Positions 47,961 to 58,022 of a stretch of DNA of 64,000 bases are shown one piece after another; within the stretch, counting starts at the first letter, position 1; every line of letters starts with the position of its first letter. The notes beneath the pieces are model-generated. The model made no database searches. It saw only the letters and a list, made by a program, of their open reading frames with translations, and was not told the origin of the DNA. Position numbers and translations under genes: made by a program. Origin of the DNA: Rhyacophila brunnea (taxonomy: Eukaryota > Arthropoda > Insecta > Trichoptera > Rhyacophilidae); contig JAGYXB010000463.1 in assembly GCA_022495005.1 (NCBI GenBank), positions 186,001 through 250,000 of the forward strand, in the 5' to 3' direction.

Positions 47961-47988
47961 AAAATACATCGCAAAATAAATTGAAAAA

Positions 47989-48570
47989 ATGGATAAATTC
48001 AAACTTAAATGGAATCAAACTCTACAAAATCTAAAGTTTAAACAAATCAGGCAATGCGAAGCTTTCGTGTACTACAACTTGTGTACAAACGTAGCTGTAG
48101 AACACCATAACTTGTGCGAACAACATAGGAAATTAAGAAGATTATTTTGTAAGAAATATCATTTCATAGATCAAGGTTACGACGACATGAACTATCGTGT
48201 TTTAAACGAAGTAGAACTGAGTTGTGGGGAGAACTATGAAAGAATATTTAGAATCATACCCGATCACGGACATGAAATATGGAAAAACAAATTAAGAGAA
48301 AACATACGTTTAGAAATCTGGTATGAAAGAAATAACGATGATTATGAACAATATGACGATGAAGAAAATAACGATGATTATGAACAATATAATTATGAAG
48401 AAGAAGAAGAAGATCAAGTAGTCGAAATCCAAGAAGAAATAAATGTAGAAGGAGCTTGGCTCACAGTTTACAATGGCGAAGATTTCTATTGGGACTTGAA
48501 CGAAGAAAGATTCAATCATTTAAAATATATAGACCTAGAATTAAATATATTAGAGAAAAAGAAAATTTAA
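47989..48570 (+). CDS. Unrecognised accessory protein, Cys/His motif and acidic tail
   Basis: A 193-codon intact frame beginning at ATG 47989, inside the LTR element between the pol remnant and env. I do not recognise it as a known retrotransposon protein. Visible parts: a basic N-terminus (residues 1-21), then C23-x8-C32-x10-C43-x2-H46 with further Cys54 and His58. This C-x8-C-x10-C-x2-H spacing resembles small zinc-binding modules found in various mobile-element and phage proteins. A middle region of mixed charge follows. Residues about 115-150 are very acidic and contain the octapeptide NNDDYEQY twice. The last 40 residues are acidic with several aromatics. There is no signal peptide or membrane segment, so it is probably cytoplasmic or nuclear. 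That it is open next to a destroyed pol suggests selection or recent amplification. A nucleic-acid- or protein-binding regulator is a guess. Confidence 0.65.
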   Translation: MDKFKLKWNQTLQNLKFKQIRQCEAFVYYNLCTNVAVEHHNLCEQHRKLRRLFCKKYHFIDQGYDDMNYRVLNEVELSCGENYERIFRIIPDHGHEIWKNKLRENIRLEIWYERNNDDYEQYDDEENNDDYEQYNYEEEEEDQVVEIQEEINVEGAWLTVYNGEDFYWDLNEERFNHLKYIDLELNILEKKKI

Positions 48571-48696
48571 CCCATTCAAAATATATCTATAACTTAAAAT
48601 ATTAAAGAATAAATTATCTGTAAGAAAAATACATTATTTTCAGGTATCTACTGTTAGAATTATTACAATAGAATAGTTGCTCATACAACAAATTAA

Positions 48697-49416
48697 TTCT
48701 ATTCCAGATTTTTTCTGCTAACAACATGGACATGCGAATGTTCCCATACAGAAAAAATTAACGAAGGAAGTGGACTTTACTATGATGAAATAGGAAGTGC
48801 TAAACTTTATCAAGACTATTGGAACCTTGTGACTTTTCAGGAGACAGAAAATATTCTATCACAACATAAAATATTATATGATATATACGATAAAACTAAT
48901 GCAATCTGTATGAAAATAATTCTAGAAAAAAGCCCAAATAATTGTAGATTAACATTGGCTAGTATAAGAAATGATATAAATGGTATCAATTCAAAATTTG
49001 AATCTATATTGCATCTAATAGGAAAGAATAGAGTAAAACGTGGATGGTTTGACGGTATAGGAACTGTATTTAAAACTATATTTGGAACATTGGATGAAAA
49101 TGATGCTAATTATTATAACGATGCTATCAATAAAGTAGCGGGAGATGAAAAACAATTAATCTCTTTGTTAAAAGATCAAACTCAGGTAGTAACATCAACA
49201 ATTCTAACATTTAATGAAACAGTAAGAAGATTTCAACTTAACGAATTAGTAATGAATGATAATCTTAAAAAATTAGAAGTGTTTGCGAAAGATATGAAAC
49301 ATGAAACTGTTGCTACAGAATACTTTGTTAAATTGCTTTCTCAAATAACTTTATTACAAGAAGATGTAAGAAATTTAGAGAACCAAGTAGATAATATTAT
49401 ACAGTCTATTATTTAG
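48697..49416 (+). pseudogene. env: Envelope (F-like) protein, N-terminal part
   Basis: Open frame in register from 48697 (the stop TAA at 48694-48696 lies just upstream) to TAG 49414-49416. It has no useful ATG, as expected if the first exon is joined by splicing. An acceptor-like TATTCCAG ends at 48707. The first codons after it are hydrophobic (the end of a signal peptide). Then comes an ectodomain with cysteines, and a furin-type site RVKR at 49030-49041. That is followed by GWFDGIGTVFKTIFGTLD, a fusion-peptide-like region typical of insect errantivirus and baculovirus F proteins, and by an alpha-helical heptad-like stretch. At about 49400-49420 the frame shifts and soon meets a stop. The rest of the gene is at 50803-51885, beyond the mariner. 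As it stands it encodes no working fusion protein. Confidence 0.8.
48701..48707 (+). promoter_or_regulatory. Splice-acceptor-like site before env
   Basis: ATTCCAG, directly before the open env frame. A second candidate, TTATTTTCAG, ends at 48643. Subgenomic splicing of env is established for errantiviruses; the exact site here is inferred. Confidence 0.45.
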
Positions 49417-49540
49417 CAAGAATAATGTTATTCACCCTTCTTTAATCTCACCAATGAAATTGTTTCAAGAATTATCCAAACATGTAGGACAAATAACTCA
49501 AGGACGCGAATAACCAATACCGCTCACTATAGATAACATA

Positions 49541-50791
49541 CGAGGGTGGGTCAATAATTCCTTAGAAAAAAGCATTAAAACAGTTTTTATTTTTGTATTT
49601 TTTTTTTATTTCTCAACATAATCTCCTTTGAGCTCAATACACTTGGTTAGACGTTTCTCAATTTTTTTTAAACCGTCAGAAAAATAAGTTTTCGGAAGGT
49701 CCTCAAAATAAGCATTTGTCCGATCGATGACTTCTTCATTTTCCATTTTTTTAAGTTTGGGAAAAGGAAAAAATCACTGGGGGCTAAATCTGCCGAATAC
49801 GGTGGGTGGTCGACCAATTCGAACTTCAATTCTTCAATTTTAGCCATTGATCGTAAACATGTGTGAACACGGGCGTTGTCCTGATGAAAGAGGATTTTTT
49901 TCCTGTTTAAATGAGGCCGTTTTTCTTCAATTTTGTTTTTTAGCCGGTCCAATAAAGATGCATAATAATACCCTGTTATTGTTTTTCCTTTTTCCAAATA
50001 GTCAACGAAAATAATTCCACGTGCATTCCAAAATACAGTAGCCATAACCTTACCAGCTGATTTTACGGTTTTCGCCTTCTTTGGACATGGTTTGCCTTTC
50101 GCAATCCACTGCTTTGACTGTTCTTTCGTCTCGGGAGTATAGTGGTGTATCCATGTTTCATCTACAGTCACAAAGCGACGAAAAAATTCATCCGGATTGC
50201 GTTGCATGAGCGACAACAGGGCCTTAGAGGCCACCACCTTATTGCGTTTATTGTCGACTGTGAGCAAATGCGGCACCCATCTTGCAGAAATATTTTTCAT
50301 GCCCAATTTGTCATGTAAAATAGAAATGACGCTACCTTTTGAGATCCCTGTAACCTCAATTATCTCACTCAAATTTAATCTTCGGTCACTTAACACCATA
50401 TCGTGGATTTTATTGATCATTTCTGGTGTAGTCACCTCTACAGGACGTCCTGAGCGTGGTTCATCCTTTGTTGATGTACCACCACGTTTAAATTCATTTA
50501 ACCAGTTATAAATTATAAATAGCTAAATTCAACTCATTTTTTATTTCCTTTGCTGTTAACCCTTTTATATTAAAATGTTTAATAACAGCTCTTAAATCAA
50601 TTTTCTCCATTTTCCATTTTCCACAAGCAAATTTTTTTTTTAAATGTACGAGAAACACACAACAACCCGACCAATCTGATTGAAACTTCGCAGCATACTG
50701 AATCGGTAGTGCCGCTGCATGAAAACAAACCGCTTACAGTACTAGTCGCGCCACCTGTCGGCTTTTCTAAGGACTGATTGACCCACCCTCG
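49541..50791 (-). mobile_element. mariner element inserted in env
   Basis: A 1251-bp Tc1/mariner element. The termini CGAGGGTGGGTCAATAATTC and the right end (complement CGAGGGTGGGTCAATCAGTC) are inverted repeats of about 25 bases with few mismatches. A TA duplication flanks both ends (49539-49540 and 50792-50793). It carries one transposase gene on the minus strand with frameshifts. It lies inside the env of the LTR element, so it landed after that env existed. Since the LTR copy is itself young, the mariner family was active recently, or the mariner was already present in the element's source copy. Confidence 0.92.
49606..50610 (-). pseudogene. mariner transposase (DD34D), frameshifted
   Basis: The transposase of the mariner. 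The likely start is the ATG at 50610, reading MEKIDLRAVIKHF with the first helix-turn-helix. A frameshift near 50520 changes frame. The long central frame (open to about 50530, stop at 49668) holds the rest of the paired DNA-binding domain and the catalytic triad: VDETWIHHY (Asp 1), FHQDNARVHT (Asp 2) and YSADLAPSDFFLFP (Asp 3), with exactly 34 residues between the second and third Asp. Around 49755 another shift leads into the C-terminal frame (KTYFSDGLKKIEKR), ending at TAA 49606-49608. Total length of about 335 codons fits the family. The enzyme would cut and paste the element at TA. This copy cannot make it because of two shifts. Confidence 0.9.
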
Positions 50792-50802
50792 TACATTCGA
50801 TT

Positions 50803-51885
50803 ATGGATATCTCATCCCTAACAGCATATTTTTATAAAACTAAAATAATTTATGTTATATCAGTACCTTTAACTAGTACGCAAGATTTCACTATATTCAA
50901 GGTAACACCTTTACCAATTCCGCATAATCCAAAAAACCCAGATGTATTTTCACTTATTCAAAATGAATATAAATATATAGGAATAACTAGAACAAAAATG
51001 CAATACATAAAATTCAACGATTTAGATAAATGTAAATCATTAACGAAAAAACATTTTATATGTAAAATAAGAGACACTTTCACTACATTAGATAATGGAA
51101 TTTGTGAAACGAAAATATTAACAGAAACTATTTCAAAAATACCTTCTGATTGCTCTACAAAAACTATATTCGGAAAACTGAGTATATGGCATGAAATATC
51201 ACATAGTAGATGGATATTTGTTCAATCAGAAAAAACAAAGGTAACTATCGATTGTCCTTCTAGACAATTAGAAGAACTAGACATATTAGGTACAGGTTTA
51301 TTAAAATTAGAAGCTAATTGCAAAGCTTATACAAAAACCTTACAATTCATAGCAAGTAATGATGTTTTAACAAATGTTACTGTGACTAAAAGTGAATTTA
51401 ATATGGTAAATGAAGACTGTTGTATCAGAAATGAAAACTTCAATGCTACCATACCTAACTTGACCCCTTTAACAATAACTTATGCTAATTTAGACGAGCT
51501 TAGAGTAGCTACGCATAAACTTAATATTTTCCAAGATGAATTGAAAAAGATGAAAGAAAAACCGACGTTAGTTAAACATTCTAACTATTTTACAATCGCG
51601 ATATATATCTTAATCGGATTAGTAATGTTTTATTTTATGAAAAAATTATATTCAAAATATATAAATGAAACACCACATGGTAAAAATTGTATTCAAATAT
51701 TTAATCAATGTCACAATACTAGGAGAAATACTCCAAGATCACGAGAAGATTATCCAGCGATTTCTTTAACAAATATTAATGCAGGATATAAGGATGATGA
51801 AGAGGAAATACCTGAACATCCTAGGCCCGTCACTAGAACGATGACTAAAAGATCATCCTTAATTAGAGATAATACATTCTCTTAA
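50803..51885 (+). pseudogene. env: Envelope protein, C-terminal part
   Basis: A 360-codon open frame continuing env downstream of the mariner. The ATG at 50803 is an internal Met of the original gene, not a true start. It shows an ectodomain rich in Asn-x-Thr/Ser sites and cysteines (for example EDCC near residue 206-209). A single transmembrane segment follows at residues about 262-283 (TIAIYILIGLVMFYFMKK). Last comes a cytoplasmic tail of about 75 residues with a Pro/Arg-rich end. Taken with 48697-49416 the layout is that of an F-like type I fusion protein. No lesion is visible within this half, so the decay of env is confined to the frameshift near 49410 and the mariner insertion. Confidence 0.75.
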
Positions 51886-53200
51886 AATTAAAATAAAAAT
51901 TTAAAATTTAAAAAATTTCACTAAAATAAAGATAAATGGAAATGGTTCATAGTTCACATTTTAATCGAAATAAATATTTCACATTTTTAACATGCATGTG
52001 ATCAAATAAATATGCATATAAGTGATCAAATAAAAATGCATATATAAGTAATTGATCAAAAATAAAATTAAGTGACACATAAATACGTATATAAATAAGT
52101 GTTCCAATGTAAAATCAATAATACGGATATCAATATCTTTGATATATGAAAATATTGATAATGGTTATAATTCTATCCATATAAAAATTACTGTCAGTCT
52201 GTCAATCAGTCTGTTAGCCAACAAATAATGGTTATAATTCTATCCAGATAAAAATTAATTGGTTATAATTCTATCCAGATAAAAATTAAATGGTTATAAT
52301 TCAATCCAAATAAAAATTAATTTAATACGTATAAATCAATAACATGTATATCAATATCTTTGATATATAAATATGTTGATAAAATCAATAACATGTATAT
52401 CGATTTTCCCTCCGATATATAAATATATTGATCATGATTAATCAAAATAAAAACTTAAAACGCGTTAGAATAGGAAATACTTTAGCAAAAACTTCATAAG
52501 TTAGAATAAGGAAAAACTTCCATTAATATAAGAAAATTTGAAAGGTTTATAGGATTTCTCTTAGGATAGGAACCCATGGAAAACATACCTAGAGAAGTTA
52601 TAAATAAAAACCCTAGAATCCATGTAAAAGCTTAAGGAAAATAAAGAAAATCTTAGGAAATTTAGAAAAGCTTGAATAGAAAGTTTAGGAAAAGAAACAT
52701 AGAAAGTTTAGAACGAAACACATTAAAACAAATTTATTCAATTTACTAATTATTAATAATTAATAATAATCAATAATATTAATTTGATTATCCTTTTCTA
52801 ATTAAAGATATTACCTTTAATATTAAGAAAAATCTATATACTTATTCTATATTCTTTTGAATTATATAAAATCTTAATGATAAGAAAATGAAATATATAA
52901 GAAAATGAAATATATAAGATAAGAAATGAAATATATAACCCTAATATAAGAAAATGAAATATATAAGAAATGAAATATGTTATTCATTGATCTATAAAGA
53001 TCTTGACAATGTTCAACCCCTGTCTACATATTATATTCTGTCAACTTTTGAATTATATCAAATAAAAAGTTTTGAATTATATAGAATCCAAATGATTAAA
53101 ATGAAATGAAATACTTTCTCTCTGTCAAAATAAAAATTATATTATATGTAAACATTTATATAATATTCATTATATTATCTTAGTTTATAAACAAAAATGA
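51886..53200. repeat. Repeat-rich non-coding region of the LTR element
   Basis: Very AT-rich with several local repeat arrays: GGTTATAATTCTATCCAGAT-type units at 52161-52320 (four copies of about 30 bases, one separated by an insert); three ~50-base units around ATCAATATCTTTGATATAT (52110-52430) that can form hairpins; and AAGAAAATGAAATATAT units at 52880-52985. No ORF. Could be the decayed start of the ORF that follows or a region acting on RNA. Confidence 0.6.
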
Positions 53201-53533
53201 AGATGTATCAAAAATAAAACAAATCTATTTACAAATATTCAAATAGATAATTTAAACTATTTACAACATGTTGTCTATAAAAATGAAGATGTATCATTAG
53301 ACAATAACAAAACTGTTTTAGAAATACCTTATTATAATAACAAAATTGTTAATTATTATAATGACGATTTAAAACTATGTAAAGAATGTATCAATCAACA
53401 TAACTACAAAAGAAGATTACGTTCATGCAAAAGAAATAAAAGTTCTCTAGAAATACAGAACAAGATGCTGAAAGATAAAATAAATAAGATCCTCATGTCA
53501 ATCAAAGATAAGTATTTCAGACACTTCAACTAA
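53201..53533 (+). CDS. Unrecognised small ORF before the 3' LTR
   Basis: An open frame of 110 codons ends at TAA 53531-53533, about 30 bases before the polypurine tract. It has no early ATG: the first in-frame Met is in the last third, so the start is either lost or supplied by splicing. It reads KLCKECINQHNYKRRLRSCK in the middle, a basic segment with C-x2-C and a further Cys, then a helical Lys-rich end (NKMLKDKINKILMSIKDKYF). I do not know the family. A 16-base word, AAAATGAAGATGTATC, occurs just before the frame (about 53195) and again inside it (about 53281), so the 5' part may be a duplication. Its placement after env is like that of small accessory genes in some retroviral elements, but function is unknown. 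Confidence 0.45.
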   Translation, partial: RCIKNKTNLFTNIQIDNLNYLQHVVYKNEDVSLDNNKTVLEIPYYNNKIVNYYNDDLKLCKECINQHNYKRRLRSCKRNKSSLEIQNKMLKDKINKILMSIKDKYFRHFN

Positions 53534-53562
53534 TGTACTTAAAAAATATTAGTTTCAGTCTT

Positions 53563-53573
53563 AAAGAGGGAGG
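53563..53573 (+). promoter_or_regulatory. Polypurine tract
   Basis: AAAGAGGGAGG, immediately before the 3' LTR; the plus-strand primer site of LTR retroelements. Confidence 0.85.
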
Positions 53574-54173
53574 TGTTATGCATTAGATCGATACGTCGAT
53601 AAGAGATTCTAATTAGAGAAACCGCAACTTTCTGTGATAACAATAGCATCCTCTGATATCAATAATATTGTCAATTTAAATATTGATTCATTTTATTCTA
53701 ATTAATTCTAGAAAACCACAAAACAATAATATCATGTTATTTGTGTTTGATAATTGGAAACATCTAGAACATTATTCAATCTATATATGAACCATTGTAC
53801 ACGTAATGAATTTGTTAGTTCTTTGTCGACCATTGTACCTATAGTATGTAAGTTGGCTTTCTGTCAATTGTAATAAATCTGTATTACTTGTAATTTATCA
53901 CCGTTTAATAAATCAAACATCTATCAAAAGTTCTTCTATTTTCGATTTGATATCTCCTGTGAATATTTCCGCCCTCTTTCGCTATTCCTGACAAATCAAA
54001 AGAGACTTTTACAGAGTCCTATTTCATAGTCCTCTGTATAATAATAATAAAATAGCAAATAATACCTAACAAGTATAAAGACTATTTAATTTCGTATATT
54101 ACGAAACCTAAAAGACTTAGTGAAAGTGATTAACTATCTTACTTAAACTATTCCACTTTTTGGGGACGTAACA
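53574..54173 (+). repeat. 3' LTR
   Basis: 600 bp, same ends as the 5' LTR. The six differences are near 53630, 53698, 53762, 53782, 53827 and 53838. Confidence 0.95.
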
Positions 54174-54177
54174 GTAC
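54174..54177. repeat. Target-site duplication, right (GTAC)
   Basis: Matches 45141-45144. Confidence 0.85.
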
Positions 54178-55755
54178 GTATACCATGACAAAACAAACAT
54201 TGGACTCTCTGTAAAGATCTATTGAAAGTTCTTTAGGTGAATTAAAATATTTTTTTTACTATATGTAAATAATGGCATAACAAGTGTAAAAAGTTGTAAG
54301 CACCTTTACCCAGCAATATTTATTTTCATTTTGACACTAAAATAGGCCATAAAATCCAATTACAGTAGTGTTACTGAAATAATAGTACAGTAGTAGCATG
54401 GAAACAATCACAGGAAAATCCAGACTTAAACGCTTTATTCAGATGACCATCAATATTGTTATGATTAGGTAGGGTGCATGTGGCTAAATTGGTAAAGCCA
54501 ATTAGACGTAATCTGATGGATATGGCTTAGAGTCCAAACCGGTATCTTTAAAAAAAAATCTAATATGTAATATGTTTACGTTGTGATTTCGATTTCGTAG
54601 CTCAGACGTCAGAGAGGCGTAATTCCTTATACGTCTGATTTGAGTTATTTATAGGGAATTAATGGTTTCGTAACTATCGAATAAGTGTCGAAACGCCATA
54701 TCTGGATTTAATATTATATATCTAAAGATATTGAAGAAATATTATGTATGTACAATATACAAATCGAGTGGCTTACGTATTGGAGTATTGTTGATGAATA
54801 ATATATTGTTATTTTCAAATAATTTCAAAGAAACACATGCAATGGTTTACTTGAATAAAACGACGGTCCCCAATAAAAACGATATAATATGACTAAAAAT
54901 CACTTTTTAATTTAAATAACCTTTTAAACTATCTACTTATTGTGCATATTCTATAAACATTTCATAAATTTAGCATTAGAATGAATAAAGTTTGGTTTTC
55001 GACAATGACGTATTAAGACGTTTCCTATTATGAAATATTATATAATACTAGTTTGTGTTCTCTTGTTAATTCGCTTACCGCAAAATTTATCGAAGAATAT
55101 ATTTAATAATTAATACTCCAGTATACTAAAATACCGCGAGAATCTAATTAATTTAGTAAAAATTTCAAAATGATATTGCTATATTTAAGCTGCGTACAAA
55201 ATACTTAACATGTAAACAACCGCCGTAATCAATATTTTATTATAATAACTACTTAAGCGGTATAATTTTTGATTTATGGGTAAGTTTTGTGAATGACTTA
55301 TGTTCATGTTCAGTCATGTCATTAATTTGTTCTCCGTATTTTATGACGAAGAGATTAATTTAAAAGATAAATCACTTTTATCGCCATAGAAGGAGCACAT
55401 AGATAAAGAAAACGACATCGTAAGATCTTAAAGTGCAAAAAAGTGTCAATAATAAATTCTTCAATACCTAATATTAATTTAATTGTTTCAAAACATAGTT
55501 TTTTTTTCAATCCAACAAATTATCCATCCTCAGAACTATACTGAGACAAGTAGTATCATCCTGAAAATGGTTGCATATCCTATAACTACTGTCGAAATAA
55601 ATAATGTAGTTATCGTAAAGTAAATTTTAAAAAAAAAATTATATTATCAAAGCATAATATTGGAATTCTACCAAAAAGACACCTATTCAATTATTAATTA
55701 TTTATTTGACTATTCGCAAGGTATCGAGTAAAAAACAGATGTTTTGATATATTAA
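54178..55755. other. Gene-less AT-rich stretch
   Basis: Apart from the SINE C fragment at 54485-54560, nothing recognised. A tail-like segment at about 54390-54440 weakly resembles SINE family B in minus orientation. Confidence 0.35.
54485..54560 (+). mobile_element. SINE family C fragment, copy 2
   Basis: Degraded tRNA-like segment: a box-A-like TGGCTAAATTGGTAAAGCC and GTAATCTGATGGATATGGC, followed by a decayed box B (AGAGTCCAAACCGG). It compares with GTGAATCTAATGGATACGGG on the minus strand of the copy at 60140. Confidence 0.4.
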
Positions 55756-55796
55756 TATTTTGTAGTTGTGATCCTTATCGTCACAACTACAAAATA
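55756..55796. repeat. Perfect 16-bp hairpin
   Basis: TATTTTGTAGTTGTGA, a nine-base loop, then TCACAACTACAAAATA. A perfect palindrome with a short loop in otherwise unremarkable DNA. Confidence 0.85.
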
Positions 55797-56939
55797 AAAG
55801 AGAAAAGTCGACAGGTAGGATGGAAAATAAAGTAGAGTTAAAGAGAGCAGAGCATGAGACATATGCAAGCAAGGAAGGGCCATGGGTTACATGCATCCTT
55901 TTCAAGCTGAACAATAATTACTTCCGTAACCTCGCAACTGACAACTGTAAAAATTAAATTAGAATACAAAAAGGAATTGCACGGCTGAAGGCACGTGCAA
56001 TCTATGGTTAAAAGATGTACCTGGGCGCCACACGATATTGAAACCGTGAAAGATTATAATTATCAACAGTGTGGAAGAAAGGGGGAATAACAAATGAAAG
56101 AGCAATTTATGTACTTGACCGAAACTATATTATAGCAAAAACAAGAATATTACATTAAAAGGTTATTAAGGAAATACTATAATAAAGGCAAGCAGCTAAG
56201 TTTTAAAAGAAACATTGGAAGATAAGTGAATCAAATAATAATAGTTTTAAAATACCAAACTTGGAACGACACAGAGGCCTCAAGCACTGCAGCTGCAATC
56301 GTGCTGCTTTAAATGACGTCCATTATAAATGTTGGGTAAAACCAAAGCAGAGCACGACTATACTGGATGACAGACAGAATCAAAAAGCCCTGTTGCTTCT
56401 TTCACACCTCGCGACGTCCGTTGCGGCCGGAAATTCGATCAGCGACATCTGTGCAATGGCGTACGCTCCATGACGTGACTATAAATATTCGTCGGGGTTG
56501 CCAGAGTATGAATGTTGGTTATGTATAACATAACAGTTTTCAGTGACTTAGAAAGCATGTTTAGTAATATGTTAAGGTGTATGAGTATGTGGTAAATTTT
56601 CCTAACCTAACCTAATCGAACATAGCAATACAATTAAGTAATAGACCGATTCAATTTCAATGTAATTTATTAATATTATTATTTTTTCAATTAATTATTT
56701 AGACAACGGTTAAATCTAGGTACATGCTACCCTACTTGCACATCACTCCACCACTCCACCGTCGCTATCTGACCAATTAATTCTTGCACGTGCGTAGTTT
56801 TTGAGTTTTTTTTTTGACATTATTGATATTGAAGTCTTCTTATTTGATACCAACAATGTACCTACATAGTTTATGATCTGTAAAATATTAGTGCTGAGTT
56901 TTTGAGTTATAATAGGAAGTATTCTATGGATGGCAGAGC
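55797..56939. other. Gene-less stretch with a GC-richer block
   Basis: The block at about 56270-56510 is GC-richer, with a 70-codon frame (56261-56473) lacking a known motif. The remainder is AT-rich. Confidence 0.35.
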
Positions 56940-57385
56940 TCTATTGCAAATATCATTTCTAGGAGATCTTGGCATTACGTTTGACAGTAAACTGACATTA
57001 AATTGGTCATATGGATACCATTTGTAAAAAGGCGCTACAAATGTTGGGCTTTGTTTTTCATACTTCCCGGGTGTTTTCGGATGTTACGGTATTAAAAATT
57101 GTCTATAACTCTTTAGTTAGAAGCAAACTTGAAAGTGGGTATATTATCTAGGCCCCGCATTAGTGAAGTACGGTCTTCACCTTCACTTTCGGTTGTATGG
57201 ATATTAGCCGTGACTCTGTCCGATTGACTTTCTCCTAGGTATCCTTACATACTGTTACTTAAAATTTAGAAGAGAACTTTTTCCTTTGAAGTTTTGTCAA
57301 AATAAATTAAAGTCACCACTAATAATCCAGAAATATGACTGCAAAAATGATTATCTTTCAAAGAAGACGAGGCAGCTTTTTGAAC
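56940..57385 (+). mobile_element. LINE ORF2 fragment (family 1)
   Basis: Closely similar to 3750-4150 of the first LINE. Both share GTTTTCGGATGTTACGGTAT-like sequence (with TTTCGGATGTTACGGTATTA in both), TCTTTAGTT, and the CCTTACATACTG region. Several indels and stops break it. It is flanked on the right by the dispersed repeat at 57488. An internal piece of ORF2 without a tail, hence a rearranged remnant. Confidence 0.8.
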
Positions 57386-57487
57386 AATGTTAAATACTGT
57401 GCATATATTATTGTATCAGTGTTACAATAATATTATAAAATAAACAACACAAATATTTCTGTTGTGGACTTTACTTTTTATCCAAAA

Positions 57488-58022
57488 AACAAAATATTCA
57501 ATACTTATTGAAACACTTTTACCTACTATAGATAGATATTATGAGATACGTGACAGATTAAATACTACGAAGTTGTAAAGATCGTGACTTTAGTTATAAG
57601 AAACCAGAGTTTGAAGAAGAAATATAATCTTTCGAACAAATCTAAACTAATATCTTCAACCGATCCAACGCTCACTTTGTATTACTTTGCACTACAACAG
57701 TTTAAATTAGAGTGTCGATTAACTTTTATTACGTTGTATATAAATTATTTTTATTATTTGCACCCAACTTATCGTTTATTTACTAATTAACAATATTTTT
57801 TCAAATCATAATTAATGATCGAGTGGTTGATGAAAGGTGAGTGGACAATTTATGGAGAGATATAAGAAAGACCATTGAACTGCCATAGTTTGGTGAATGT
57901 ACATGACAGTGAAGAAATATGGGCTGAGATTCATATAAAAAGCTAAGAAACGCATGTCTAAAGGATCGCCAACGGAAAATGATGATTATATGAAAATAAA
58001 TCTGATAAATATGCAATTCGAT
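57488..58022 (+). repeat. Dispersed repeat, copy 2 (probable LINE 3' end)
   Basis: Partner of 20745-21318, with the shared words AGAAACCAGAGTTTGAAGAA, AACCGATCCAACGCTCA and AATGATCGAGTGGTTGATGA. An internal segment is about 40 bases shorter here. The 3' half reads NVHDSEE in one frame. Confidence 0.6.

Larger units (their letters stand above)
45145..54173 (+). mobile_element. Errantivirus-like Ty3/gypsy LTR retrotransposon, pol-deleted
   Basis: A 9029-bp insertion with 600-bp LTRs, 4-bp target duplication, primer site, gag, a protease scrap, an unknown accessory ORF, a broken F-like env, a second unknown ORF and a polypurine tract. 1251 bases plus a TA duplication belong to a mariner inserted in env. 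The LTRs differ at 6 of 600 positions, so insertion was recent. Yet reverse transcriptase and integrase are gone and the protease is full of stops. The copy therefore depended on enzymes made elsewhere. Gag plus env place it with insect endogenous retrovirus-like elements. No part is intact enough to act alone. Confidence 0.9.

Noticed and set aside
48310..48519. Minus-strand hydrophobic open frame.
   Set aside because: Shadow of the acidic, repeat-containing part of the accessory ORF on the plus strand.
49414..50802. Treating the two env pieces as two independent genes.
   Set aside because: The second starts at an internal Met, has the transmembrane end expected of env, and the separation is due to a frameshift and a mariner.
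52161..52320. Spaced direct repeats that might suggest a CRISPR-like array.
   Set aside because: Eukaryotic context, irregular or missing spacers, and location in the decayed part of an LTR element.
56252..56279. U6 snRNA-like words (CTTGGAACGACACAGAGG resembles part of U6).
   Set aside because: Only about 25 bases resemble U6. The 5' stem, the ACAGAGA-to-AGC region beyond, and the 3' end are absent, so it is probably chance or a tiny pseudogene scrap.
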